This document shows, piece after piece, positions 1 to 8,504 of a stretch of DNA of 64,000 bases. How positions within the stretch are numbered: position 1 is the first letter of the stretch; each line of letters starts with the position of its first letter. The notes beneath the pieces are model-generated. The model was not told where the DNA came from. It made no database searches and was given only the letters and a program-made list of their open reading frames with translations. Origin of the DNA: SAR324 cluster bacterium (GTDB lineage: Bacteria; SAR324; NAC60-12). The stretch lies in the NCBI GenBank assembly GCA_028281495.1, contig JANQJU010000030.1:31773-95772 (forward strand), in the 5' to 3' direction. The position numbers and the translations under genes were made by a program.

Positions 1-732
1 AAAGAGGAAACCTACCAAACTTAAAAATACGATAGCAAGAAACATTCCGGCAAATTCCAATGGAAGCGAGGCCACATGAGTCCCTGATAAATCTTCTACC
101 ATCTGGGGAATCGCCCGCCCCATCACAGAGGGGGGATCTTTCGGGTTCTGCGCATAATATAAATCCATATCTTGCACTACCCTCGCCTTGAGAACAGTCA
201 GCCTTTTGTGGGGCTTGGTGTCATCGCGAGGCACTCCCAAAATGCGATTCACGACCGTGCCACCACTTTCTAGGTGCCCAAACACCGTATACTGTCCATC
301 CAAATGGGGAGCCGAGTTGAGCAAGATAGAGAAAGAACTGGTTGCACTGTTGGGGTCGTCCCACCGTGCCATCGATAAGGACCCTTTTCGATGTTTCACG
401 GTTGTGCTGAATTCGCCAGGAACCTTTTTATCGGCTTGGCGTTGTTCGGGAGTCAGTGGAATCAAGCGGTCATGGATTGTGGTCAATTGAATCACAAACC
501 CACTTTCCACCCGGTGAAATCGTGTTGTGTCATAGGCTCCCAATTGGGTCAAATTCAGCAGATGTGCCACATGCTGGGGAGCTATATCCGGATAGAGAGC
601 AAAAACCAGATCACCGTATTCCGTCGAAAAAACAATGCGTTCCGGGGCCACTCGCAGCACTTCTGTTTGTGCCACTACCGACGAAGGAACGAGAAGAATC
701 AGTATCCCCCATATAAGACAAATGATTTTCAT
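1..732 (-). CDS. Cyclophilin-type peptidyl-prolyl isomerase, membrane-tethered (3' end outside window)
   Basis: The minus strand is open from an ATG at 730-732 to the window edge (244 codons, no stop). It begins with a signal peptide (MKIICLIWGILILLVPSSVVA). A cyclophilin fold follows, recognisable from FHRVESGFVIQ, the GSLSMARWDDPNSATSSF stretch and GQYTVFGHLESG. Cyclophilins catalyse cis-trans isomerisation of prolyl bonds; a signal peptide places this one in the periplasm. After the domain, the last visible residues (AGMFLAIVFLSLVGFLF) form a hydrophobic segment, so the protein probably has a C-terminal membrane anchor, which standard PpiA/PpiB lack. It lies 29 bp downstream of the membrane-protein gene at 762-1817 on the same strand and is probably co-transcribed with it. 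The family call is firm; the tail cannot be judged beyond position 1. Confidence 0.85.
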   Translation of the reverse strand, partial: MKIICLIWGILILLVPSSVVAQTEVLRVAPERIVFSTEYGDLVFALYPDIAPQHVAHLLNLTQLGAYDTTRFHRVESGFVIQLTTIHDRLIPLTPEQRQADKKVPGEFSTTVKHRKGSLSMARWDDPNSATSSFSILLNSAPHLDGQYTVFGHLESGGTVVNRILGVPRDDTKPHKRLTVLKARVVQDMDLYYAQNPKDPPSVMGRAIPQMVEDLSGTHVASLPLEFAGMFLAIVFLSLVGFLF

Positions 733-761
733 CGGAATCCCCTTTTCAGATGATCCATAGA

Positions 762-1817
762 TCAAGCCCGACTGACGACATCCCGGAGATTCATCATCAA
801 GGGATGCGAAACGGTTTGTTTTTTGAGTTTCCAAATCACCCCGTCGACAAAGAAATGATGGATTTGTACGCCAGCAATCACAACACCTGTAGAAAAAAAC
901 AAAGAATAACCCATGAAAGTGCCGAGTCGGGGTAGTGCAAAAAAAAGAATGACCCCACCAATAAAATTGATCACCCCCCAGCGAGCGGTTTCGGTCAACA
1001 CATAGCGTTTGGAAGGTTCGATCTGATTCAGATCCATCTTTTCTTTAATCTGCATACCCCAAGCAATCAGCATGTATTGGAGGCTGTGGAACATGGGAAC
1101 GAATTCTTGAAACGAGGGCATATAGATCGATTGCACAAACCAGACGTATTGAGTGATTGGAACCAGCAACACAATGGGGGGAATCATTCGTCGTTGCCGA
1201 TAACACCACCCGATGACTGCCAGGGCAAATACCCCTGCGGCAGCCCACATCATGAATTCGGAAACGGTTACCATCCATTGCGGGACACCGATTCCTGGAT
1301 AACGGATGCCGTAAAATTGATATCCATCTCGACTGACCTCAGCACGGAGCGTGGAGAGAATGAACGTGCCGAATACAAAAGTTGAAAGTGCCAGACGTTC
1401 GATCTTACCCACCTTGAACCCACTCCGGCGAGCATAGATCAAAGTAATTCCTACGGTTTGGCCACTGAAGTGATAAGGAGACCAAATCAAAAACAGTTTG
1501 ATAAAGTAAGGGGCAACTTGATCCGGTGAGGCAAACGAGGCCAGCACGCCGACGAGAACCACCACGGGAATGATAAACGCGGTCACGGGATATTGCTGAA
1601 TGTTGGTTTTGGATTGATACAATCGGTAGCTTGTCATGGAAAAGTGAGGCCAGTTGATGATCCACATCAGAAAGGCCCCCGCAGCAATCACTTCAGGAGT
1701 GCGAGCTTCGGTATAAAACAGAGAAAACAATGCAAAACAAAGGATCGATGCACCACCCACAAAAAAGAAGTCGACCGGAGCATTGATAAAATAGAGTGGT
1801 TGAATCCGTTGATTCAT
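762..1817 (-). CDS. Conserved multi-pass inner membrane protein, function unknown
   Basis: This 351-residue protein is dominated by hydrophobic segments. I count about eight to ten likely membrane helices spread over the whole length. There is no signal peptide and no large soluble domain. Polar motifs inside the membrane part include a WPHFSMTSYRLY stretch near residue 55, YHFSGQTVG near residue 115 and HHFFVDGVIWK near residue 320. Repeated His and aromatic residues of this sort often mark a buried cofactor or substrate site, but that is inference. I do not recognise a named family. The ATG at 1815-1817 is preceded by a purine-rich GGGGGAAG. The gene precedes the cyclophilin gene by 29 bp, probably in one operon, and is divergent from mltF. 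Confidence 0.7.
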   Translation of the reverse strand: MNQRIQPLYFINAPVDFFFVGGASILCFALFSLFYTEARTPEVIAAGAFLMWIINWPHFSMTSYRLYQSKTNIQQYPVTAFIIPVVVLVGVLASFASPDQVAPYFIKLFLIWSPYHFSGQTVGITLIYARRSGFKVGKIERLALSTFVFGTFILSTLRAEVSRDGYQFYGIRYPGIGVPQWMVTVSEFMMWAAAGVFALAVIGWCYRQRRMIPPIVLLVPITQYVWFVQSIYMPSFQEFVPMFHSLQYMLIAWGMQIKEKMDLNQIEPSKRYVLTETARWGVINFIGGVILFFALPRLGTFMGYSLFFSTGVVIAGVQIHHFFVDGVIWKLKKQTVSHPLMMNLRDVVSRA

Positions 1818-1847
1818 CTTCCCCCTTACGTGCTAAATTCAAAAATG

Positions 1848-1868
1848 CTAATATTTCGCTAATATTAG
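1848..1868. promoter_or_regulatory. Inverted repeat in divergent promoter region
   Basis: Arms CTAATAT and ATATTAG are separated by 7 bases, within the 164-bp gap between the membrane-protein gene (minus) and mltF (plus). The placement suits an operator for the minus-strand gene, 31 bp from its start. No T-run follows on either strand, so a terminator is unlikely. The assignment rests on symmetry only. Confidence 0.3.
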
Positions 1869-1981
1869 TGCAAATCGAATGTGGAATCCATTTCCGCCCT
1901 TTCTCAAATTCTGTAATTTGGAGGAGGGTTCTTGTCTTCTGATCTCATCTTTGTCTTCCGATCTCACCTTAACGAGGACTT

Positions 1982-3340
1982 ATGACAAACTCAGAACGGT
2001 CCATTTGTGGCTTCATTACAATTCTATTGTTGCTTACCTTGATTGCAGGTTGCGATTTTCTGAAAACTCCCACGGTGCTGGAAAAGATTCATCGTGATGG
2101 TACCTTAGTTGTCCTCACTCGCAATTCTCAAACCACCTACTACGAAGGTGCCGATGGTCTCGCTGGTTTTGAATATGAGCTGGTGAAATCGTTTGCCGAC
2201 GACATGGGAGTGGAAGTTGAATTTCGTGTTTTGGATAGCATCTCCGAAATTTTAACGGCCATGCGGAATGGCGAAGGGCACATTGCGGCGGCAAGCCTGA
2301 CCCGAACCTCCGCCCGTGAACAAACCTTTTTGTTTGGACCAGATTATCTGCAAGTTCAACAGCAAGTGATTTGCCGTCGTGGTCAATCCGTTCCGAAAAG
2401 TCCGGAAGATCTTGTGGGGGTTCGCTTGATGGTTATCAAAGACAGCAGCTATGAGGAACGCCTGCGCGAATTGCAAGAAGAAATCCCCGACCTCACTTGG
2501 GAAAGTACGGACGAATATCCCACCGAGCAGTTGTTAGAGAGAGTGTGGGAAGAAGAAATCGATTGTACTGTGGCCGATTCCAATATCGTTGCAGTCAACC
2601 GACGCCACTATCCTGAGTTGGTGGTAGCGTTTCCCATCACAGACAAGCAATCCATTGCTTGGATTTTGAAAAATAATGCTTATCAATTGAGAGAAGAAAT
2701 CGAATTTTGGTTGGAACGCTATGACGAAAGTGATGCGTTGGTGACCCTACGAGATCGCTACTATAGCCATTTGGAAATTTTTGACTATGTGGACATTCGG
2801 GCCTATCACCGTCGAATCAATGAACGGCTTCCTCCGTATCAACCCTACTTCAAAGAGGCTGGTGACCGTTACGGGATTCCTTGGGCGCTACTAGCGGCTC
2901 AAGCGTATCAAGAGTCGCATTGGGACAATAGTGCTGTCAGTCCTACGGGAGTGAAAGGGATCATGATGCTCACTCGAAAAACAGCTGCCCAACTGAGAGT
3001 TAAAAATCGGTTGGATCCGAAGCAAAGTATTTTGGGAGGGGCCAAGTATATGTCTCAGTTGTTGCTGCGAGTTCCTGAACGTGTGGTTGGGCCAGATCGC
3101 ATCTGGTTTGCATTGGCAGCCTACAACGTGGGAATGGGACATGTTTATGATGCACAAGTGCTGGCAGAGCGATTTGGCAAAGATCCCTACAAGTGGCGCG
3201 ATTTGAAGACGGTGCTTCCTCTGCTTTCCAAACGGAAGTACTATAAAACACTCAAGCATGGATACGCTCGCGGCTACGAGCCGGTGAAGTATGTACAGCG
3301 TATTCGGGAATTCTATGATATACTTGCGAAACAGACGTAA
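1982..3340 (+). CDS. mltF: Membrane-bound lytic murein transglycosylase F
   Basis: MltF cleaves the glycan strands of peptidoglycan between MurNAc and GlcNAc, leaving a 1,6-anhydro end. The protein starts with a lipoprotein signal (ILLLLTLIAGC, lipobox cysteine near residue 24), which places it on the outer membrane. Residues about 35-265 form a periplasmic solute-binding-protein type domain (GTLVVLTRNSQTTYYEG, then AGFEYELVKSFADDMGVEVEF). Residues about 280-440 are a lytic transglycosylase (SLT) domain with the catalytic Glu in AYQESHWDNSAVSPTGVKG near residue 310. GAKYMSQLL and ALAAYNVGMGHVYDA also match SLT. At 452 residues it is close to the usual length. It is monocistronic and precedes ssrA. 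Confidence 0.93.
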   Translation: MTNSERSICGFITILLLLTLIAGCDFLKTPTVLEKIHRDGTLVVLTRNSQTTYYEGADGLAGFEYELVKSFADDMGVEVEFRVLDSISEILTAMRNGEGHIAAASLTRTSAREQTFLFGPDYLQVQQQVICRRGQSVPKSPEDLVGVRLMVIKDSSYEERLRELQEEIPDLTWESTDEYPTEQLLERVWEEEIDCTVADSNIVAVNRRHYPELVVAFPITDKQSIAWILKNNAYQLREEIEFWLERYDESDALVTLRDRYYSHLEIFDYVDIRAYHRRINERLPPYQPYFKEAGDRYGIPWALLAAQAYQESHWDNSAVSPTGVKGIMMLTRKTAAQLRVKNRLDPKQSILGGAKYMSQLLLRVPERVVGPDRIWFALAAYNVGMGHVYDAQVLAERFGKDPYKWRDLKTVLPLLSKRKYYKTLKHGYARGYEPVKYVQRIREFYDILAKQT

Positions 3341-3398
3341 TCTGATAGCATTACCGTTTTTCCTGCCTCAACGGTCCTCGTGACCGCTTTCCTCAAGT

Positions 3399-3773
3399 GG
3401 GGGTGACAAGGTTTCGACTGGGAGCGGAAGTAAAGGTAGCAAGCCGTGGGTGATACTCTGGGCCACGTTAAAAGGAGTATCGAAAAAGTTAACTGCAAAC
3501 AACGCAGAATATACTCCAGCAGCAGCTCTCGCTGCTTAATTAAAAGCTTGGAGCGCCACCACACCGGTTCGCCTGAAACGGGTGTGATGGTGTCATAAAA
3601 GTCAGGCTCGTGCTCGTGCTCCTCCAACACGCGCATCAAACACGAGGAGGTGTTCCAAAGTGAGGGAGTTCACACCCGACACCCTTGGCAAAAACGAAAA
3701 CAGTGAACTAAGCTTGTAGAACCCTTTGTGGAAGCTTGCTAGGACGCGAGTTCGATTCTCGCCACCTCCACCA
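3399..3773 (+). ncRNA. ssrA: Transfer-messenger RNA (tmRNA)
   Basis: The tmRNA rescues stalled ribosomes and tags the nascent peptide for proteolysis. The 5' end GGGGGTGACAAGGTTTCGAC and the 3' end with GAGTTCGATTCTCGCCACC and an encoded CCA form the tRNA-like domain. The acceptor arm pairs GGGGGUG with CACCUCC (one G-U). The tag frame at 3495-3539 reads ANNAEYTPAAALAA and is followed by TAA TTA. The first Ala codon is the resume codon. The molecule is a conventional one-piece tmRNA, not the circularly permuted two-piece form typical of many Alphaproteobacteria. No smpB lies nearby. Confidence 0.97.
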
Positions 3774-4404
3774 TTTTTCATTTTTGATTTCAGTAAGTTG
3801 AGTCCAGAAAAGTCAATTTGGTAAGTTTTTGAGAATTTCGGATGAATTCTCGGTGGGGTCTTACAGGGCTCGCTCCTCCTTCCTTCAATGATTTTCCACA
3901 TGTGATCCGCAGTCAGATTGCAATAGCGTGAGTGTGTTGTGAAAGTTGAAAAAAGCGTCGTTTCTAGGAATGGCCGATTCCGCAATAGAAACAGTGGGTA
4001 CGGTACGCTTTAAAACCAGTCATAGCTCCCACAATGATCGAGCGAGAGTGTGGTCGTGCCTGACGGCCAGTGAAAAACCCGACCTAGCAGCCACCATTTT
4101 TTTTATGCCCTCACACTCAGATATACACTTAAAATCACATATCTCCCGCCATGCGCCTGCATTTCTTTGGAAATCACGAGTTTGAAAAACTCCGTCTGGA
4201 TTTCGTACCGCTCGGTTCTTCTGCCATAGCGATCAACGAGTTTTGGGTTGTGGATGGGAAGGTAGCAAAAATGTAGGGTGCAAATTCGATGATCGGTATC
4301 CGGCGCACGATGTCGCTCACAAAGTACCGCGCATAGGTCATGGTTTCCGTGCCGCCAATCGAAGCCACCTTTTAATTTGATTTTTTTAAAGGACTGACTA
4401 ATTT
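3774..4404. other. Intergenic region between ssrA and the cobalamin riboswitch
   Basis: About 630 bp with no convincing gene. Reading frames here are short and low in coding character, and those on the minus strand run through ssrA or the riboswitch. The T-rich stretch straight after the tmRNA CCA may help end ssrA transcription. I see no tRNA, terminator hairpin or insertion-sequence end that I would defend. Confidence 0.5.
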
Positions 4405-4585
4405 CCCCCTTATCAAGTGTCCACAATCGTGGGTGAAAAGGGAAGACCGATGAAATTTCGGCGCTGCCTCCGCAACTGTGAACGTCGTAACAAATCGCTA
4501 GCCACTGGAGCTGACTTTCCGGGAAGGGTAGTGATGCCTCAAACAGACGTGAGCCAGGAGACCTGCTTGATGTCAACTTCAATAA
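4405..4585 (+). promoter_or_regulatory. Cobalamin (B12) riboswitch
   Basis: The segment carries the signature elements of the adenosylcobalamin-type aptamer in order: GGGTGAAAAGGGAA, then the B12 box GCGCTGCCTCCGCAACTGTGA, and finally GAGCCAGGAGACCTGC at 4550-4566. Bound cobalamin typically masks the ribosome-binding site or ends transcription of the downstream uptake gene. It lies about 160 bp upstream of the TonB receptor start at 4745 and makes B12 the most likely substrate of the whole operon. The outer boundaries are approximate. Confidence 0.93.
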
Positions 4586-4744
4586 TCTTCGGAAGGAAGT
4601 TAGAAGTGGTTCGGATAGTCAGATGTCGAATGTTTTTCTGCCAAGGGTACCTTATATCGTTATCTTTACTTGATATATTATTTCTAGCCATCACCTGGTT
4701 TATCCCCATCGATGACTTCCTTTCCTAATCATGGAAAGGAAACT

Positions 4745-6697
4745 ATGTTTTTAAAATACTTACCTCAGCTCAGTCCAGTGCTCCTTCTTGCACTGCTCCC
4801 GTTCAGCTCATCCGCACAAGAAGCTCCTGCAAAATTGCAAACGATTGTCGTTACAGCGACGCGCCAGCCCCTAACTTTGGAACAAGTCGGTGGCAATTCT
4901 GTGACCGTTATCTCGCAAGAAGAAATTGAAAAATCTCATCAAACTCAAGTTTCTGAACTACTAAAAGAAGTCCCAGGGTTGGATGTTTCGGCCAACGGTG
5001 GTCCAGGTACCTTGACTCAATTCTTCATTCGCGGCAGCGATGCGAAGAACACCTTGGTGTTGGTGGATGGAGTGCCGTTCAACGATCCTTCCAGTGTCAA
5101 TCGGGCTGCCGATTTGGGACCGCTCACTTTGGATAACGTGGAACGCATCGAAATCATTCGTGGTGCCCAAAGTGTGTTGTACGGCAGTAACGCGACAGCG
5201 GGAGTGATCAATATCATCACCAAGAAAGGTAAGGAACCGACGGAGTTCTCAGTTGGGGGAATGGTTGGATCGTTCCAAACCACCTTGGGGCATGGTTCTG
5301 TGAACGGAAAATCAGGTCGTTTCAACTACTCGGCAGCGGCAGCATCGCAACGGACCGAAGGATTTTCGATTGCCAATGATCGAAATGCCATGATTCCCCA
5401 TGACGGGAATACGGGGGAGGAAGATAGTTATGAGAACCTCACGTTGTCGGCTAACATCGGGTATGAGTTTTCCGAAGATCATGAACTCTCTTATCTCGGA
5501 CGAAAAATCACTTCCCGAACGGATCTTGACGACTGGGGTCCTGGTTATGCCGGAGATCAATTTACGTTCGATCCAGTAACGTTTGCCTCGGTTCCAGAAC
5601 CCAATGGGGACAAAAAACAGCGGGTTGATAATACGATCACGCTGCATGCTTTGAAATTAGACAATGCGTTTGCCCAACGTTTTTTCCAGTCTTCTCTAAA
5701 AGTCAGTACAACTGAATTGATCCGTGAAGGATTCGATCAACAAGGAAAGCAGTCCTATGAATTTACAGGGAAAACTCGCCAATTTGCCTGGAACGGAACG
5801 TTCTATTTTGAACAGCACAACCTGACCATTGGAACAGACCAGTATACCGAATGGATGGAAAGCTTGGCCATTGGTGAAGTGTCTGCCGAAACCAAAAGCT
5901 TTTGGGTTCATGACCAATGGTTTTTGCAAAGTGAGGCTTGGGTTATTGGATTAGGATTAAGGAATGACCATCATGAGCAATTTGGGACTGCCACTACATA
6001 CCGACTGTCTTCTTCTTATCAATGGAATCGTTGGAAGCTGAAGGCCTCATTAGGCAACGGTTTTCGCGCCCCTTCCCTTTTTGAATTGCATTCAGTTTAT
6101 GGGAATACAAAACTGGACCCTGAAACCAGCATGACCTGGGATGTCGGGTTGGAACACCAACTGGATCGCACCATTCTGTACGGTATCACTTGGTTTGACA
6201 TGGTGTTCCAAGACCGCATTGTTTGGACTCCTATCGATGTTGATCCTTTTGGGCAATACCAACAAGCTGAAGGCCAAACCCGCACCCAAGGAGCAGAAAG
6301 CTTCATTGCTGTGAATCCTGCCAAGGCTCTATCGCTCCGCTTAGACCATACTTACACCCATACTGAAGATCCTGATGGCAAACGTCTCGTCCGTCGACCA
6401 AACCATAAAATGGTATTGAAGACGAATTACCGTCTTTCGGAGGTCACTCACTTCAATTCTTCTCTCCAATGGGTTGGTGAGCGAGATGCAATTACTTCTG
6501 CGGCGAAGAAAAATGGTGAAGCCGTGGGACAACTGGATCCCTATACAGTGATCAATGTAGCAGTCTCGCATGATTTTTCTCAGAATTTACAAGGATATGC
6601 GCGTATCGATAATCTAACAGACGAAGTCTATGAAACGGCTTGGTCTTATGCCACTCCCGAACGTTCAGTTTATTCAGGTGTGAAAGCCACATTTTAA
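4745..6697 (+). CDS. btuB: TonB-dependent vitamin B12 receptor, BtuB-like
   Basis: This outer-membrane receptor imports cobalamin using energy passed through TonB. I place the start at the ATG at 4745 because GGAAAGGAAACT precedes it and the product then begins with a proper signal peptide (MFLKYLPQLSPVLLLALLPF, cleavage after SSA). A frame extension to 4712 would spoil the signal. A TonB box-like TIVVTATR follows at about residue 32. The plug domain holds LLKEVPGLDVSANGGPG, FFIRGSDAKNTLVLVDGVP and RIEIIRGAQSVLYGSNATAGVINI. The rest is a beta barrel ending in aromatic F (YSGVKATF). The cobalamin riboswitch upstream and BtuFCD-like genes downstream support B12 as substrate. Confidence 0.92.
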   Translation: MFLKYLPQLSPVLLLALLPFSSSAQEAPAKLQTIVVTATRQPLTLEQVGGNSVTVISQEEIEKSHQTQVSELLKEVPGLDVSANGGPGTLTQFFIRGSDAKNTLVLVDGVPFNDPSSVNRAADLGPLTLDNVERIEIIRGAQSVLYGSNATAGVINIITKKGKEPTEFSVGGMVGSFQTTLGHGSVNGKSGRFNYSAAAASQRTEGFSIANDRNAMIPHDGNTGEEDSYENLTLSANIGYEFSEDHELSYLGRKITSRTDLDDWGPGYAGDQFTFDPVTFASVPEPNGDKKQRVDNTITLHALKLDNAFAQRFFQSSLKVSTTELIREGFDQQGKQSYEFTGKTRQFAWNGTFYFEQHNLTIGTDQYTEWMESLAIGEVSAETKSFWVHDQWFLQSEAWVIGLGLRNDHHEQFGTATTYRLSSSYQWNRWKLKASLGNGFRAPSLFELHSVYGNTKLDPETSMTWDVGLEHQLDRTILYGITWFDMVFQDRIVWTPIDVDPFGQYQQAEGQTRTQGAESFIAVNPAKALSLRLDHTYTHTEDPDGKRLVRRPNHKMVLKTNYRLSEVTHFNSSLQWVGERDAITSAAKKNGEAVGQLDPYTVINVAVSHDFSQNLQGYARIDNLTDEVYETAWSYATPERSVYSGVKATF

Positions 6698-6713
6698 TCG
6701 AGAAAGAAAACGT

Positions 6714-7280
6714 ATGGCAGCTTCTCAGATTGTTGAAGAACCCGGAAATGGAACTTTGGAGGTTTTTTCCATCGAACCGGAAGAGTCGATTTTGTTCGAT
6801 TTGATCGAAGACATTTTTTCCAATTATTGGAAACAGATTCACTTTGGAGTGTTGATCCAAGGTGCTGCTTGGGAAATTCAGGCAACCAATGCTCCCCAAA
6901 AGATCGGGATGTTGGATGGATACATCACAGTGGATTTTGGGGCCTGGCATTTCCACATTTGTATTGGCGAGCATAAGGGAAACAAGAAGTATCCGATTGA
7001 TCCTCAATTAGCGGCTCATCGGCGTACCTCCCGTGCAGAACTCTACCGTCGCTTAGATGGAACCTGCGTTCCCCAAAGCTGGGGATTACGTCTGTTCAAT
7101 GGCCATGATGAGCAACAAATGACCGTCTTTTTACCCAATCCTTTTTTAACCGAAGAGATGAAAGTGACGCGGAATCCCGACTGGAGCAAATTGGAACTTT
7201 GGGATCACTTAAGAAAGAAATTCTTAGGATTAGAACCCGATGACAAAGATCGTCAGAACAAAAAATTCAAAGCTCATTAG
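6714..7280 (+). CDS. Conserved protein of B12-uptake loci, function unknown
   Basis: A 188-residue soluble protein, with no signal peptide and no membrane segment, encoded 16 bp after btuB. The conserved-looking core is VDFGAWHFHICIGEHKG at about residues 75-92, followed by RRTSRAELYRRLDG and SWGLRLFNGHDEQQMTVFLP. From memory this matches a small family often encoded next to cobalamin transport genes (I believe it carries a DUF7676 label, unchecked). The His and Cys residues in WHFHICIGEH could bind a metal or corrinoid, which is speculation. Its location within the riboswitch-controlled operon implies a role linked to B12 uptake or handling in the cytoplasm. Confidence 0.75.
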   Translation: MAASQIVEEPGNGTLEVFSIEPEESILFDLIEDIFSNYWKQIHFGVLIQGAAWEIQATNAPQKIGMLDGYITVDFGAWHFHICIGEHKGNKKYPIDPQLAAHRRTSRAELYRRLDGTCVPQSWGLRLFNGHDEQQMTVFLPNPFLTEEMKVTRNPDWSKLELWDHLRKKFLGLEPDDKDRQNKKFKAH

Positions 7281-7291
7281 CGGGAGAACTC

Positions 7292-8479
7292 ATGCAAGTT
7301 GATCGATGGACTGACGCTTGGTTCAGGTTCGGGGCTGGGATTTTACTGTGGGTTGGGTTGCTATTGCCGGGGTTGGTTCAAGCTTTTCCAGAGTGCGTTG
7401 CAGACTTTGATCCCGATCACGACTACTTCCCTGAAACAGTCCAGGTAGACTACGCTCGGAATTTTCAGGTGTCTTATCACCGCCATTACAAAGTCGTAAC
7501 CGTGACAGGGCCTTGGAGCGAAAAAGGAGAATCCTTTAAGTACCTCTTGGTTCAATGTGGAACTCCCATTCCTTCTGGGTTTGAGAACGCACAAATGATC
7601 CAAGTTCCTTTGAAGTCAATGGTGGTTCTATCCACAACCTATTTTTCTTTTGTAGAACAACTGGATTTGTTGGAACGCTTGATTGGGATTGCCAATTTCA
7701 AACAGGTCAATTCCCCAAAAATCTTGGAACGAATTGAACGAAAACAAGTGGTGGAAGTGGGACGCAACGTGGACCTCAACTTGGAATCCACCCTCCGATT
7801 GAACCCCGACATTGTGATGACTTATGGCACCGGAAATCCTTATCGAGATGGCTATACCTCATTGCTCAAGCTGGGAATTCATGTGGGCATCTTTGCTGAA
7901 TATTTGGAACCCACCCCCTTAGGGCGTGCCGAGTGGATCAAATTCATGGCCTTGTTTTTCAATCGGGAAGCCCAAGCCAAACGCGTTTTCAACGAGATCG
8001 CAACGGAATATGGTTCGATGGTACAGCTCACTCAAAACGTGACAAAACGCCCCTCTGTTTTCACGGGGACTAGCATTGAAGGAACATGGTATATGCCCGG
8101 TGGACAAAGCTATATCGCTGCGTTTCTGCAAGATGCTGGAGCCGAATATCTGTGGGCCGAGAATTCATCTCAAACAAGCCTCCACTTGGATTTAGAAGCG
8201 GTTTTGAAAACCGCGGCTCATGCTGACTATTGGTTGAATACAGGAGTGTGGAAATCTCTGAATGAAGGGTTGGCTGAGGATCGACGGTATCGCTTTTTTT
8301 CAGCCTTTCAACACAAGACCGTCTTTAACAACAACGCCCTCTTGAATCCATACGGGGGCAATGATTATTGGGAACGTGGAGTAACGAACCCCCATCTTGT
8401 CCTCGCTGATTTGATCAAGATATTTCATCCTGACCTACTCCCAGACCACCAATTGATTTGGTATCGCCAATTACAATAA
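7292..8479 (+). CDS. ABC transporter periplasmic cobalamin-binding protein, BtuF-like
   Basis: A 395-residue periplasmic binding protein of the BtuF/FecB/FhuD fold (two lobes joined by a long helix). An N-terminal hydrophobic segment (GAGILLWVGLLLPGLVQA) is the signal peptide. Typical features are the first-lobe VPLKSMVVLSTTYFSFVEQLDLLERLIGI, then VEVGRNVDLNLESTLRLNPDIVMTYG, a helix from about residue 210, and the second lobe with GTWYMPGGQSYIAAFLQDAGAEYLW. It binds the substrate delivered by the outer-membrane receptor and hands it to the permease encoded 26 bp downstream. The riboswitch upstream favours a corrinoid over an iron-siderophore. The protein is longer than E. coli BtuF. Confidence 0.85.
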   Translation: MQVDRWTDAWFRFGAGILLWVGLLLPGLVQAFPECVADFDPDHDYFPETVQVDYARNFQVSYHRHYKVVTVTGPWSEKGESFKYLLVQCGTPIPSGFENAQMIQVPLKSMVVLSTTYFSFVEQLDLLERLIGIANFKQVNSPKILERIERKQVVEVGRNVDLNLESTLRLNPDIVMTYGTGNPYRDGYTSLLKLGIHVGIFAEYLEPTPLGRAEWIKFMALFFNREAQAKRVFNEIATEYGSMVQLTQNVTKRPSVFTGTSIEGTWYMPGGQSYIAAFLQDAGAEYLWAENSSQTSLHLDLEAVLKTAAHADYWLNTGVWKSLNEGLAEDRRYRFFSAFQHKTVFNNNALLNPYGGNDYWERGVTNPHLVLADLIKIFHPDLLPDHQLIWYRQLQ

Positions 8480-8504
8480 CTTCTCATTGATTGGATAATT
8501 TTCT

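Noticed and set aside
3602..3985. 127-codon minus-strand frame
   Set aside because: It runs across the 3' half of the tmRNA, which is certain, and has no recognisable protein character.
4103..4582. 159-codon minus-strand frame
   Set aside because: It covers the cobalamin riboswitch on the opposite strand; the RNA motifs explain the sequence and the frame has no family signal.
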